Positions 13,801 to 26,500 of a stretch of DNA of 64,000 bases are shown here, piece after piece. Below the pieces are notes generated by a model that was not told the DNA's origin, did not search any database, and saw only the letters and a list, made by a program, of their open reading frames with translations. Location: contig NC_054740.1 in assembly GCF_018143015.1 (NCBI RefSeq), positions 53,378,779-53,442,778 of the forward strand. The letters are read 5' to 3'. This stretch comes from Lytechinus variegatus. Taxonomy: Eukaryota; Echinodermata; Echinoidea; Temnopleuroida; Toxopneustidae. Both the position numbers and the translations under genes were made by a program. How positions within the stretch are numbered: position 1 is the first letter of the stretch; each line of letters opens with the position of its first letter.

Positions 13801-16800
13801 TCTTTTCACTCAAATCAAAGACTTTATCAATCACAATTCACGTGTCGCATGCCGCAAAAACATTCGAAGAACGACGGGGCTGGGGAGGGGATAGCGCGCG
13901 CTATGACGTAATTTGACAGCTGGCGAACGGACCGAGATAGGTTCGAAAGCTTGTGTGCGTTTACATCTACGAATCGGTGGACCGGGGCCGGCCCGATACC
14001 TACCCGAGACTACCTCTGGATGTGGTCTCGGGTAGGTTCGCTAAAAGGTGGCCCGAGGTAGGTTTGGGATGTTTACATCTGATTTCTTTCCGACCCGAGG
14101 TAGGCCCCGGGCCGGCCCGAGGTAGGAAATCTCTCAGATGTAACAGGGGTCTTATAGACGCCTATTTACAAAATCGGGGTTTGTCTTGTAGTTTTAGCTT
14201 TTCATTCTCAATAATGGTTGTTTTCAGGGTTTATTAGTTCTAATACATGCACTTATACACATGTTTCATCTTGGTTTGAGAATTTTTTAAATCAGCTGCT
14301 CACAAAGTTAAACAATACCTTTAAAGCCCCGGCTGTGTCGGACCAAAAATTGGAGTTGTTGCTGTCCTCTAATAAATGTCCTTTTCAACGACATCAATCT
14401 GGTGCTGCTCAATGGCTGCCGGGCCGATGCTCAGTTGGGCAAAATTATTTTTTAGTATTTCTATTTCCGATTTCTATTTCAATTTTATAAACAAAATTGA
14501 TTTTTTTTTGGGAGAGCATTGTGTTTACCCTACTCTTCTTCCGCATCACAGGCACTGCTGAAATTTCGCGTATAAACAGCATCAGACTCGTAAAGGCAAA
14601 GACAAAATCTGCAGCAGCCTCCTCCTACAGGTAGATTGTACATGTATCTTCTGTCAGGATTGCTTGAAGCAGAGAAGTGGGAGTTCCTTGCTTGAAATGT
14701 ACTACTATGCAGCGCTTATTGTGAAGTATAAATGTACATTTATTGCTTGTACATTGCATTCTTGAATACACATTGTAGACCTACATGTACATAGAATACA
14801 GGAGTGAGAAGTACATGTACAGGTGTATTACAAAGGCTGATATTTAGTGATAACAAATTAAGTTTATTAAATAAACTGTCAATGTTAAATGTAGGCCTGT
14901 ATGTACTTTTTGTGTGGAAGCCAAGAAATTTTCTAGTTCTTTTCAAGAACTAATATTTGCAATATTACTTTACTCTCTGCAGCAATTTGTCCGTAGGACA
15001 TGAGCTTGTCAGAGCATAAAAGAACAGCAACAAGTTCAGGGTTGTATATTAGTTTAATTTTAATGTGGAAAAAAAGTACATGGGTACCTGTCAACCTTCA
15101 TTACTTCCTTTAAATAAAAAAGAAGATAGTGTGATAAGTCGTCCGCTTGTAGTGAAATAAGATTCCTGTCTGCATTTCCCATAGAGGAAACAGACCAAGT
15201 CCTTCGAAATTGAGTTTTCCGTTTTCTAGCGAAACTTCCTCATACAGGAATTGAAGAGTTAAGTTCAGTAGACACGGTAAACAATGTTAAAGTTTGCCCG
15301 GACGTTTGAAGGCGTATGCAATAGCTTCAGACACGTGTAGCCGGTGGAAGTAAAAAGAGGATCCATCATTTATTTGTACATCCTCTTGATATTCCTCATT
15401 AAATTTTTACTTTCTCTTTCAACTTAAAAAAATGACTTTCACAAAGTATTTCAGATGGATTCGCATTATTCTTTAATGTAACAGTGATGGCGCATGATAA
15501 TGTACATTACTTTGCAGAAGAGAAATCTGAACAGACATACAGTAGATTTGATTTGAACGTAGGCCTATGTATTATCAATGTACATGTAATGGCTGATAAT
15601 AATGTTCTGTGGCCACTGTGTACTAAAAAAATGGTATGTTTCATTGCTTACTGTATATGTTCTACATGTATTAGTGAATATTGTACAAGGAAAAATGTTA
15701 AATGTTGAAAAAGGAAATAAATAAAATGAAATGGAATTATTATTGGTCCATGACCAAAGCTTTAGACAGTCTGTAAACATTGATATGGGGGAGGGGGGGG
15801 CGGCGGGGTGTACTCGACCAAAAAAGTACATGTACATGTAGTAGGTCTGTGCCGCGAGTGAGACTAAAAACGGGGGCCTTTGAGCGGGCTTATTGTAAAA
15901 AGGAGGGTCCTCGGAGCGGGCTTCAGAACTACAATGTTTGTGAAAACGGGGGTCCTTGGAACTGGTCGCCTGCATGTGAGTGCGTATTCATCCCTATGGT
16001 ACGGGCATACGTGCATGCAGCTAGCCCGGCGGCATAGGCACTGGGTGCGCCAGCGCAGAGGTGATGGTCGGACAGCGCTTTGCGGCCGCTTTTCTCCAAA
16101 ATTGGAGCTCATTGTAGCAGAGCAATACGGCCGGAACGGCGTAACGGAAAATATGCGAAGCTTTGGAGTGGATTTCTTTCTTTTTTTTTCCTCGATAAGA
16201 AGAAAATGCTATGCATTTGAGCTGCTTTCTTTGTTCTTTTTCTCAATAAGACAAAAATGCTATTGCCTTGGAACGGAAATTTGAGTGTAAAAATGGGGTC
16301 CCCTCTGCGGCACATACCCACTATGCATTATAAACTGGATGGGGGAGGAGAGGAGGAATTCACCAGTACCAATTTTGTTCATTTAATTTAAGTTTTGTGT
16401 GCTTTGTTGTAGTCTGAACTTGAGTGGGGAGGATTAAAAGTTAAAAAAAAAATGACAGATACATGTAGACTTTATATAGATTGGCAAATACATGTTGTAT
16501 TACCCAGGGTATAAGAAGCTATACACTGTACATGTAGTCATGGGGGGGGGGGTGTTGAGTGAGGGAATGGGAGAGGGAGATAGAGAGTGTACATGTACAA
16601 TGTACATAAAGAAGGTACCGTAGTTTCAATTTATTAAGGATGAGAGAAATGCACACATAACAAACACATTTATCATCCATTATTGGACAGGGATTGTTCA
16701 TATGTTATTGCCAATATCTGTGTGGTTTTGTGGTCTCTTGGATAGAGTTCAAAGTATAGACATTCATATTCTTTTATTTCTGTGGTTGATACCAATATGT

Positions 16801-19800
16801 CATTGAATGGTTTATCATGACACAAGAGAGTCCACCTGTGATGGAAAGATTGTAAACAGGATCTTTATTGTGTTGGTTGTAAACTGGTTTAACATCTGTG
16901 GGACTATTCTGGGGTTCAACATATCAGTACTACTGGTGGATGTTACGCTGTTCTTGTATTGTGAGCAACTTAAAAAAGACTTAATAATGAACAACTTTGC
17001 TAAGGACTGGTGACACTTACATGTAGTAAGGAACTAGACGACACCAATGAAAATCTGGCGTGTATCGTTTACCCTAAAGAAAGGATCACCAGTCAAATAA
17101 CATACAGTGTTATGAAACACTCACCTGGTATTTATAATCAATAATAATTTTTTTTTTCAGTACATGAACTATAGAATAAAATTATCTAAACATGCTTTGT
17201 TATAAATAGAAACATGAAAGTCCCTGTACATAGGGGTAATGAACCAGAGATGAATTAGCATGAGACCTGTTTTATCATTAAACTTTCATAAAAATCTCCA
17301 ATTTCTCCATTAGAGAGGTACATGTAATTTACAATTATTCTACAAGTGTATTGTGATATGCATTCATGATTTCTGTCATTTCTGAGAAAAAATCTAGCAT
17401 TACATGTACATGTATGTATAGTATTTATTTTGATATACAGTGTATAATGCCATGCTGTAGGCAAGGATGCTGTGGTATTTTTATCACACGCTCTGAACCT
17501 ATTTATGTTTAAAAGCAGGGAAAAAATTAATCATTTTTTTGCGGAGGCTCCATTTTCAATTTTTTGTAAAATTTTGGGGCTCCATTTCTACCTTTTGGGG
17601 GATACTTATTTCGGGGCCCTTTTCAAATGCTACGTTTTTGTATTTTGAGGAAAACCTATTCACTTATTAATGAATTATTACTATTGTTTAATATTGTATG
17701 ATTTTTTAAGTTATTTTTTCATGCTTATAATCTTGGTTGTGGGTGTGTTTCTTGGGTGTGACTGAGTTGAACTTTGATATAGATGAATCTAATTTCTACT
17801 CCATCTATTCTATTACAATATTCCTGAAGTTCTTTGAAAACGCAGATCTCCATGAAAATTGCATTTCTCTTTTGGGGAGTCCAAATTTGGTGAGAATGAA
17901 CTCATTAATAACTGACATTGAAGAAATCATCAAACTTTATTGGCAGTTTTGAATACTATAATATACCCGAAATGTAAATTGTCTGAAACAGAAAATCACC
18001 ATCATTGAGGCCTTTACTGAGCGAATTGTCCCCCACAGCTCTGGCAGAGAGACAGAGCTCAGACTGGCTAGCTGGTACAAGCGCCAATGTGTGTGTGCGT
18101 GAGCCTCTTGCCGGCCTTGTAAAATAGATCGAGCTTTGTTTGATGATTTATTGTCTGATCTTTACCTCATCCCCTAGAAAAATATAAAATAATGATTTGT
18201 AAGTTATAATTAGCAAATAAGTTAAGTAATTTTGGATGTTACTACATGTGCATATGTAGGCCGTTTTGAAAAGCAAAACTGAATGAAAACTCACCAATGC
18301 GAGGTTACTAGACTCTGGGATTTATTTCCTGTGTAATACAATTTTTTTTATCACAGAATCGTGATATCTGTAGGGGAAAATGTGCATTAGAAATTGCACA
18401 TTGTGGTACATGTACTCATAATGGACCCTTATACATGCAACTGTTTCCTTACCATTGCGTTGATTTTTTTTTTCATACCATGTGGATGGAAAAACTATTT
18501 TTTTTTTAAATAGTAAGCAGAGCTCGAGCATGTGGCGCTCTTTGGCCGCTGATCGCTCGGCAATAATTTCGGGGGCGACATTAAGATTTTATGTCGCCCC
18601 TGAAAGCATGATTTTGGCCTGGGGGGCACTTCCATTGACGAGTGGATACCATGCACAACCATGGGGTCTCAAAAAGCACCCTATCAAAAATACGTAATTT
18701 CCATATTCTGAAAATGCACCCCTTAACAAGTATTGGCGTGTGAAACCCTACCCTTCATTTCACAAAACAGTTATATATACATCTCGGTCAGTATTCAAAT
18801 GAGGGAACTGATAACATCACTCACTCACTATTTCTTTTGTATTTTATTATATGAATAATGAAGTATTTTTATTTTCTCGTCATTGTCATGTGAACTATTT
18901 TTGTGTTTTTGACACCCTTATCACGTTACGTACGTAACGTGCCTTATCGTGAAAAAGACATCCTTTTTATGTGTTTTTTTGGTCGCGCATGGTATCCACC
19001 TGTCAATGTAAGTGGCCCCCCCCAGGGGATTTTGGGTGATTTCGAGGGCGACTTTAGGCATTTCCGGGGCGAATTCGCTCGCTGCCCCCGTGTATTTTTT
19101 TCGCTGTTTAATAGTATCACCTGTTTTGTGTGAATTTTTTAGTTACCATTTTATAATTTGTAATTTTCATTGAAGTAATAATAACGAAAGTACAAGAACG
19201 TCATCGTTTTTTTTGAAGCTGTGAATGAAATCTATTTGTATAGCATTGAAAAATTTAAGTCCAGTGTACTGTCAAAACTGCATACGTCAGCAGCGACCAT
19301 TCTAGATTTATCATGCTACAGCAAGCAGCAACCGGCTTATAGTGACCACTGTATTTGACTCCCAAGATGGCATATACAGCTGTACATGTAAAAACCTGTA
19401 GCAGCCATTTGCCTACGTGTATAAGGGCAGCATTTTGTGTCTCCCTTCGATGGTCACTATAGACAGATTGAAGAGATACTCAATGCCATTGTACATGTTC
19501 TTTAAAGGGGAAGTTCACCCTGACAAAAAGTTTGGTGTAAAACTTGTAGAAAAAAAGATAACTCGTATTGGTAAAGCTATTAGGAAAATTCATCAATAAT
19601 TAAGAAAGTTCAGAATTTAAGTTTGTGACATCATATACTTGTAGCTGCCCCATACATGGTTATGTAGTATAAGATGCATAGATTTCAAATTATAATGGTT
19701 CATGATGACTCGTTTTATTTCTTTCTGGAGTGGGGAGGCATGATTTGATATACTGAAGGTACAATAAAACCATTAAACAAATTTCTGAGAAAATGACATT

Positions 19801-20517
19801 TTATTGATTTTTTGCCATAAGATATGTGGGAAAGCTGCTGGCATATGATGTGACAAATCCGAATAATGAAATTCTAATAATGTTTTTTTTTTTTATTCTT
19901 TTAGGGATTTTCCTCAAATCTTATTATTTTTTCTACTATTTTTACAATAAACTTTTTTCAAGATGAACTTTCACTTTAATACATGAAGTGTGTCTACTCC
20001 ACTGCAGGGGATAATTTTCCTGTTATAGCATCACAATTCCATCCACAGTTGAAGAGAGTTGCAAAAATTTCCTTTGTGTAGCATTTTTTTTCTAAAAATA
20101 GGACTGTACAAAACATTGTTGAAAGAATTTCTCCTACAACCAGAAATGCTAATCAAATGTGAGGAGTAAAATTATTCCATGCACTGTTTTTTTTTATTGA
20201 CTTCTCATAATCTAATTTGTCTTTAAATGCTCTTTTTCTTTTCTTCAGGGGTTGGGAAGAGGAGGGTCGTACGACAACCCAACAGGCGTCTTCATGAACG
20301 AGATCTGCAATCACTTACAGAAAGGATCAGTGGCAAGGAGGCCGAACTGGTAATGATTTGGTGGTGGTGATGATGATGATGGTGGTGGTGGTGATGATTG
20401 TGATGGTAATGATTGTGGTTGTGGTGGTGATGATGATGGTGGTGTGAACGATGATGATGATGGTAATGATGATGGTGGTGGTGATGATGGTGATGGAGAT
20501 GATGATGATGATGAAGG

Positions 20518-20549
<32 letters not shown>

Positions 20550-23500
20550 GTAGTGGTGGTGATGATGATGATGGTGATGATGGTGATGGTGATGGTGATA
20601 ATGATGATGATGGTGATGGAGATGATGATGATGATGATAATGATGGTGATGATGATGATGATGATTGGTGGTGGTGATGATGGTGATGATGATGATGATG
20701 ATGGTGATGATGATTGGTGGTGGTGTGAATGGTGATGATAATGATAATGATGGTGATGATGGTGGTTGTGGTGGTGATGATGATGATGGTGGTGTGGATG
20801 ATGATGATGGTGGTTGTGGTGGTGATGATGATGATGATGATGGTGGTTGTGGTGGTGATGATGATGATGGTGGTGTGATTGATGATGATGGTGATGATGA
20901 TGATGATGGAACAAGTCAAAAACTCTTGACAAAAATATACTAATCCAACAAATTTCTCTCTTTTCAGAAATCTTTGGGTAGACCCAACAATGAAAGTTCA
21001 CCGGCTGAAACGGCAGAAAGGGAACTCCTCTTGAAAGATCAGAAGAGCATCAGGGAATCGAAAGAAGCCAACATTGCCAAACGCAAAGAGTTTGATGAAG
21101 ATATTCGTAAACTCAGTGATGACATCTCAAAGAAGGTAGGATGCTCATGCGTACATACAATTCATGGTCATTTATAAACAAACTTTGTAATAACTTCTAA
21201 AAGCTAATCAATATTGATTATTAAACCTGGCTACAAAATATAAGCTGCTTTATCAGAGATAAACATACATTTCACTTAATAAACTTCACAAGGCTGTAAT
21301 GAATAATCTTACTAATGTTCTCTCTCAACACAAATTTTGTGACATACATGTATATCATCACAGTTTGCTGTTTTGATATGATTGCTATGCAAATATGTTT
21401 TACATGTAGCAAGTTTCTACATAAAGTAGGACTGTCTACATAAAGTAGGACTGTCTAAACTTAAAAAGAAATTCTCCAGTGACCCAAATTACTGTAATTT
21501 GAGATTTTGAAATGATCACATGCAACTTTTCCTATTTATCAAAAATTAAAAAGAATTCACCCAATTTTTTAAGGGTCACCTAGTGAGTGTTGCATGAAGC
21601 ATCTTCTCAGTGACTTTCAGTGACAGATTTGCTCTTGGCCAATCAGATGCAAGGATTTCAGTAGCTTATAACACATAGTCAGTAAAAACAACTGACTATG
21701 TTTCATGCAGCGCTCACCAGGGCTCCGTAACACAAGGTTTGCGATGGATTGCAAATATGAAAGAACTGCACTGATTGGTCCCTGGTCAGTACATGTACAT
21801 GTATAATGCGCATGTAACATTGATATTGATTAGTCAGTTCATTTAGCGATCGATCACTATTGAATCTATGTGTTACGGAGTCCAGATGATGAATTTTGCA
21901 GGCCTACATGAATATGTCATTTGAAGGCCCTGTTTCACATGAACGTAAATTTGCTAGATTTCAGTTAGATCACAGAATCACACCATTTCAGTAGCTCATA
22001 CATGTACATGTATCAGGGGCCTTCGAAAACAAGTTTTATGAAACCAGGACCTTGAACTTGGGCAAACTTCTTGTAGGCCTACATGTACATGTAAATCACA
22101 AAGAAAGGATGTGTTATTTGACCTACAATATGTGCATAAAGGTAGTCAACACAACTCCTTAACCTATAAAAAGCTGTGTTAAAAAGCTGTGTTATTGTCG
22201 AAGGTATCAAAACATATTTTAAATGCACTCAAACCAACAAAACACAATCAACTGGCATTTTTAGGTTACATATGCATTGGGCTTATTGCCAATCTGTGAT
22301 TCTCAAAGTGACCTTGTTTTGTTGAACTATGGTTTATGATTACAGAAGACATGTACATTGTACATGTCTGTACTACATGTAGGCCCAGCTAGTTTTTGAA
22401 CTCTTTTGTTATGGTTGAAAATTCCTTTATGATTATTGTACGTGTGCCTAATTGCTACTTGTTGGCAGACTGAGTACGAATAGTATTGGCTGCTGACTTT
22501 TTACTCTATCGTCTTCTTCATTTATTGTGTACATGTAGAATTAAGATTCAATATGGTTTATGATCTTATTTTACATGAAAATATGAAGAAAACATATTGA
22601 TTTGAAAATTTCATAGTGTACCTACGAGACTCTCTCTGTTGTCAGTCATGTCATGTCATTTTAAGGTCTTTATTATGCTTGACTGTATGTAGTGATCATT
22701 GTAATTCAATGAAAAAAAAAATCTTTACAATCAAGCGTTATAAACGTTGTGTGTTTAACTGACTGTGTCCAGGTATTATCCAATTGATGGAATCAGAGCA
22801 ATAAACTCTCTCGTTTTATGTTAGTGATGTTTTTCATAAAACTGCTTGTTAATCAGGGACAGAATTACTGGGGAAAATCCCACTTCACTGCCATTTTAAA
22901 GTGTATCTCAGGGACTCAGTTTTAAGGGGAGTTTTAATCCATTTCAGGAAGAGCGAGATATCGCTCGCCTTAGGGAAGTGGATTTTGTGACATAAAATAA
23001 CAAATGCAGAAAAATTAGAAATCTAGCTACATGTAGATCATACACTTCTGTATTATTTGTACAGCACTTAACTTCCATGTACAGTCCACACTCGAAGCCT
23101 GCTCTGTTCACTATTTACTGTATTATCATTTTTGTTACTTTGTTTTGTTCTTGCCATTATGTATTTCTTATATACCTGTATCGTGTATGTTATTTTGATC
23201 GAGTGAAGTAAATGAAATGAATGAATTGAATCTCTATTCTGACATCAGACCTGAATTTAGAATTGAGTGTCAGTCAATGATCGAACTACAGTGTATAAGA
23301 GCCAACCTTGAAAACCTCATTCTCAGTCAAGGTTTTATGAATAACACACAATTACCAAATTACATTAAAGGGGATTGTTAGGGGGGCACTGCAAAGAGCT
23401 CTTATTTGACATACAAAGAAAGCTTTTTTGTCCGATGACAAAAAGGATGGAGGAATGTACATGTAGGGGAGACTGGGGTTAGTTGGAATATGGGGTAAGT

Positions 23501-26500
23501 TGAAACATTGTAATTTTTCTTTAAAGCCTGTAAAATAAATTTATGCAATATTGCCCTCAATTTATCGTTATTAATAATACAACAGTGTTGAAGTATTATC
23601 GCAATAAATTGAGGGCAGTATTGCATAAATTTATTTTACAGGCGTTAAAGAAAATTACAATGTTTCAACTTACCCCATGTTCCAACTAACCCCGGTCTCC
23701 CCTACACTAAGTTTAAACCAACAACCAAAGGAGACAGAAAAATGGGATGACCTGAATACTTTATGCAATATCTGTCTCATTTTAAATGTGTGTTATTGCT
23801 TAAAAGTATTAGAGCTTTTTATTGCTCCCCTCATAATTATAAAACTGAGTTCCTGGTGTCTGATGTACATGTAATTGTTACAGATTTAGGCATTAGGTTT
23901 TATAGAAAAGTAGCCCCCCCCCCTGAAATTCAGAATGATAATTTTTTGCCTGTTATAGAATAAAGATATGTTTATTTTGCCTGTCATAAATAAAAATATA
24001 TTTAGCAACTTCATGAATAATGAAAAGGAAGTACCAAAGAGTGAAGCTTCTGAAGTACAACATGTGTGAAAATACTGTGATGTTTAACAAAGTAGTTGAA
24101 TTGATTCCATTTAAAGTTCGGCAAATGACTTCATGGCATAAGCCATTCTCAAATGGCCTCTTTTTTCAAACTGAACAATTGATAAGTTTTTCTTAGAAAG
24201 AAAAACGTATTATAAGCTTGCTTGCTTGGTAAACATGTGATCATATAAGATCAGCAACACAGATAAAGGCATGTGGGACTGTATTTTATCATTGCTCAGA
24301 AAAAAAAGGCCCAACTCCTGGCTGGAATGTGATTCTTTTACTCCTTTCTCAACATCATTTTGTGCCAGAATTTCAAAAAAAATGTGCATACACTTGGATG
24401 GGAATTTATTGGATTCTTTTTTTAACTCATTTTAAAAAGTTACTGTAACATCTTGATAATTAATAGGTAACATTTTATTTTGTATTGGGAATTGTTCACA
24501 TGTAATTTTCTCTTTCATTTTATGTATGTATAAATAGCGCTTTGAAACTCTTGTCAAAAGCGCTATCTTGTATTTATGTTTAACAAGCTTTGTGTTGTGA
24601 ATTCTCGAATCACTGCAGAGCGATGTACTTTCCAAGATCAAAGCCAATCTGCCACACAAGACCATCCAGGCTATCGATGATAACATTAGAAGGTTGGAGT
24701 ACCAGTATGAAAACCACAACTTCAGGCTCCGCCGTGACGAGGACAGGCTCATTGCCGAGATCTTGAAGCTCAAACGGTCAAAGAAAGAAGTCCAGTGAGT
24801 CTTGAATACTTTGAACTTATTGACAATTTATATTTGACTCCTCGCTGGAAAAAGGATTGAGGGGGGGGATATTAATGGGGAGGGAAGGATGAGGAGAAGG
24901 GGTATATATTTATGTTTGCTGGTATTACAAATCCTTGTGTGTCTCAAGATATATAGATGTGTACATGTAGGAGAGAGAAACATGGCCCTTATATCGTCAT
25001 ATGAAAATTGTTATCTGGTATATGATATGGAATAAAAGTACCGGTAAACAATTATTTTTCTAACATTAAAAGATACAATCTCTTTATTATCTCAAGAATG
25101 AAATAGGAAATTTTGCAGATCATACTTATTTATCAGATTGGGATAATACATGTTTGCTAATGTGTCAGATATTATCACCATGGTAATGGCAATTTTACAA
25201 TGAATGATTGCAAAATTTTATGGATCAAACAACTTCCTCATTTTTCGAGTGATGCTATCAATTTAGGGCATTCGTATGTTGTTCTGGAATCAGGATGATG
25301 TCTTGTAGAAAAGACCATATCATTTCATTATGTAATTTCTCTTTTGGTGTATTTTTTTTTCATTCCCCTAAAAAATATACACCTGTATGTTTATCTTTAA
25401 TTATCAAGTATTATATTGTATTTTAACAGCGAATACCAGGCGAAAAGGACTGAAATCGAGTCATGTATTAGGAGGAAGGAGGAGATGAAGAAACAGAGAA
25501 ATGTAAGTACTCACTTTCTTGCCTTATTAAAGGTAAATGCTAGTTTTGGTAACGATATCAAAATGAGTTCGTACAGAATCCAATGAAATGACAACCAAAG
25601 TGTCTGTTTGTTTAAATAAAACATACGTGCCAAAGGATTCTGGAAGAAATTGTGTAATTGCTGAGAAATCAGCAAATAAGCACAGGATTCGGGTAGAGCG
25701 TTGGGCCTGACATTCAAAGCAATAATTATACACTGTCCCACGTGCGCTTATCTGTGTTGGGGATCTTCAGTCTGAACATTTTTCAGCGTAGATCTCAAGA
25801 TTTCACAAAGTTCAGTTTATGTAACTGTACCAGATCTAGATCCTCGATGATATACTGAAAATTAAGCCTTGTTTTACAGACTTTCTCATGAAATTAGTGT
25901 TTACTGCAACTACTGGAATTTCTCTTTAAGTTGGTAACTTAGAAATTGGTCTCCACCAATGTCTACTTTCTAGTCTGTCTCATCTTCATCCTAGAATCTG
26001 GACAACCAATTTGTCCACTAACCACTTTGTCTATATGCCATGTAGCCTATTCACCATTTTTATCTAATTTCCAGTTTTAGGCTATACCTATTTGCCTAAT
26101 ATCCACTTGGTCTTGCACCACATTAATAGTAAACAAGTATGAGTGAACATTTGGAATTAAGCCCAACTGAGTATTAGACTAAGGGTATGTTTATGCTTCC
26201 ATTGCGAGGACAGAATCAGCGATTTCAAACGTCGATTCAAAACGCCGATCGTAAACGTTCTGGGAGTGCTGTTTATGCTTCACTTTTCAGAGCAAATCAT
26301 GATCTCCAGCTGGCTTCGCATCGTAAAGCGAGGTCAAATTGGGCACGCCTTTTTTCGAAAGTTTTTTTTTCCCGATTGTTGTTATTACGTAGAGATAACA
26401 TGGAGCAATACGACTGTATTCATGGTATTTGCCCGCGGATTTTCATCTCACCGGAAGCATGTACCAAATGACGTCATTTAAACACGTTTACGATCGTGGT

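Larger units (their letters stand above)
4845..20248. other. Intron 1 of the Bfr1-like gene (15.4 kb)
   Basis: No conserved protein signal. It is AT-rich and contains many copies of TACATGTA/ACATGTAC, densest at about 6.7-12.9 kb. Repeats inside it have separate entries: the three-armed element, family O and Tc1-like copies, SINE-like copies, a perfect 31-bp TIR element, and families C, E and G. Stretches 6250-8090 and 16330-18600 show only AT-rich sequence and scattered TACATGTA. Confidence 0.8.
21136..24618. other. Intron 3 of the Bfr1-like gene
   Basis: AT-rich with TACATGTA words. Holds the family N element (21718-21885) and a hairpin element (23466-23702). A 20-base direct repeat (CATAAAGTAGGACTGTCTA) occurs near 21420-21455. 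No coding signal. Confidence 0.8.

Noticed and set aside
20311..21001. Long His/Ser/Thr/Ile and Asp/Gly open frames
   Set aside because: They are translations of the GAT/GGT microsatellite in intron 2 on both strands; no domain, and exons 2 and 3 of the Bfr1-like gene overlap them.
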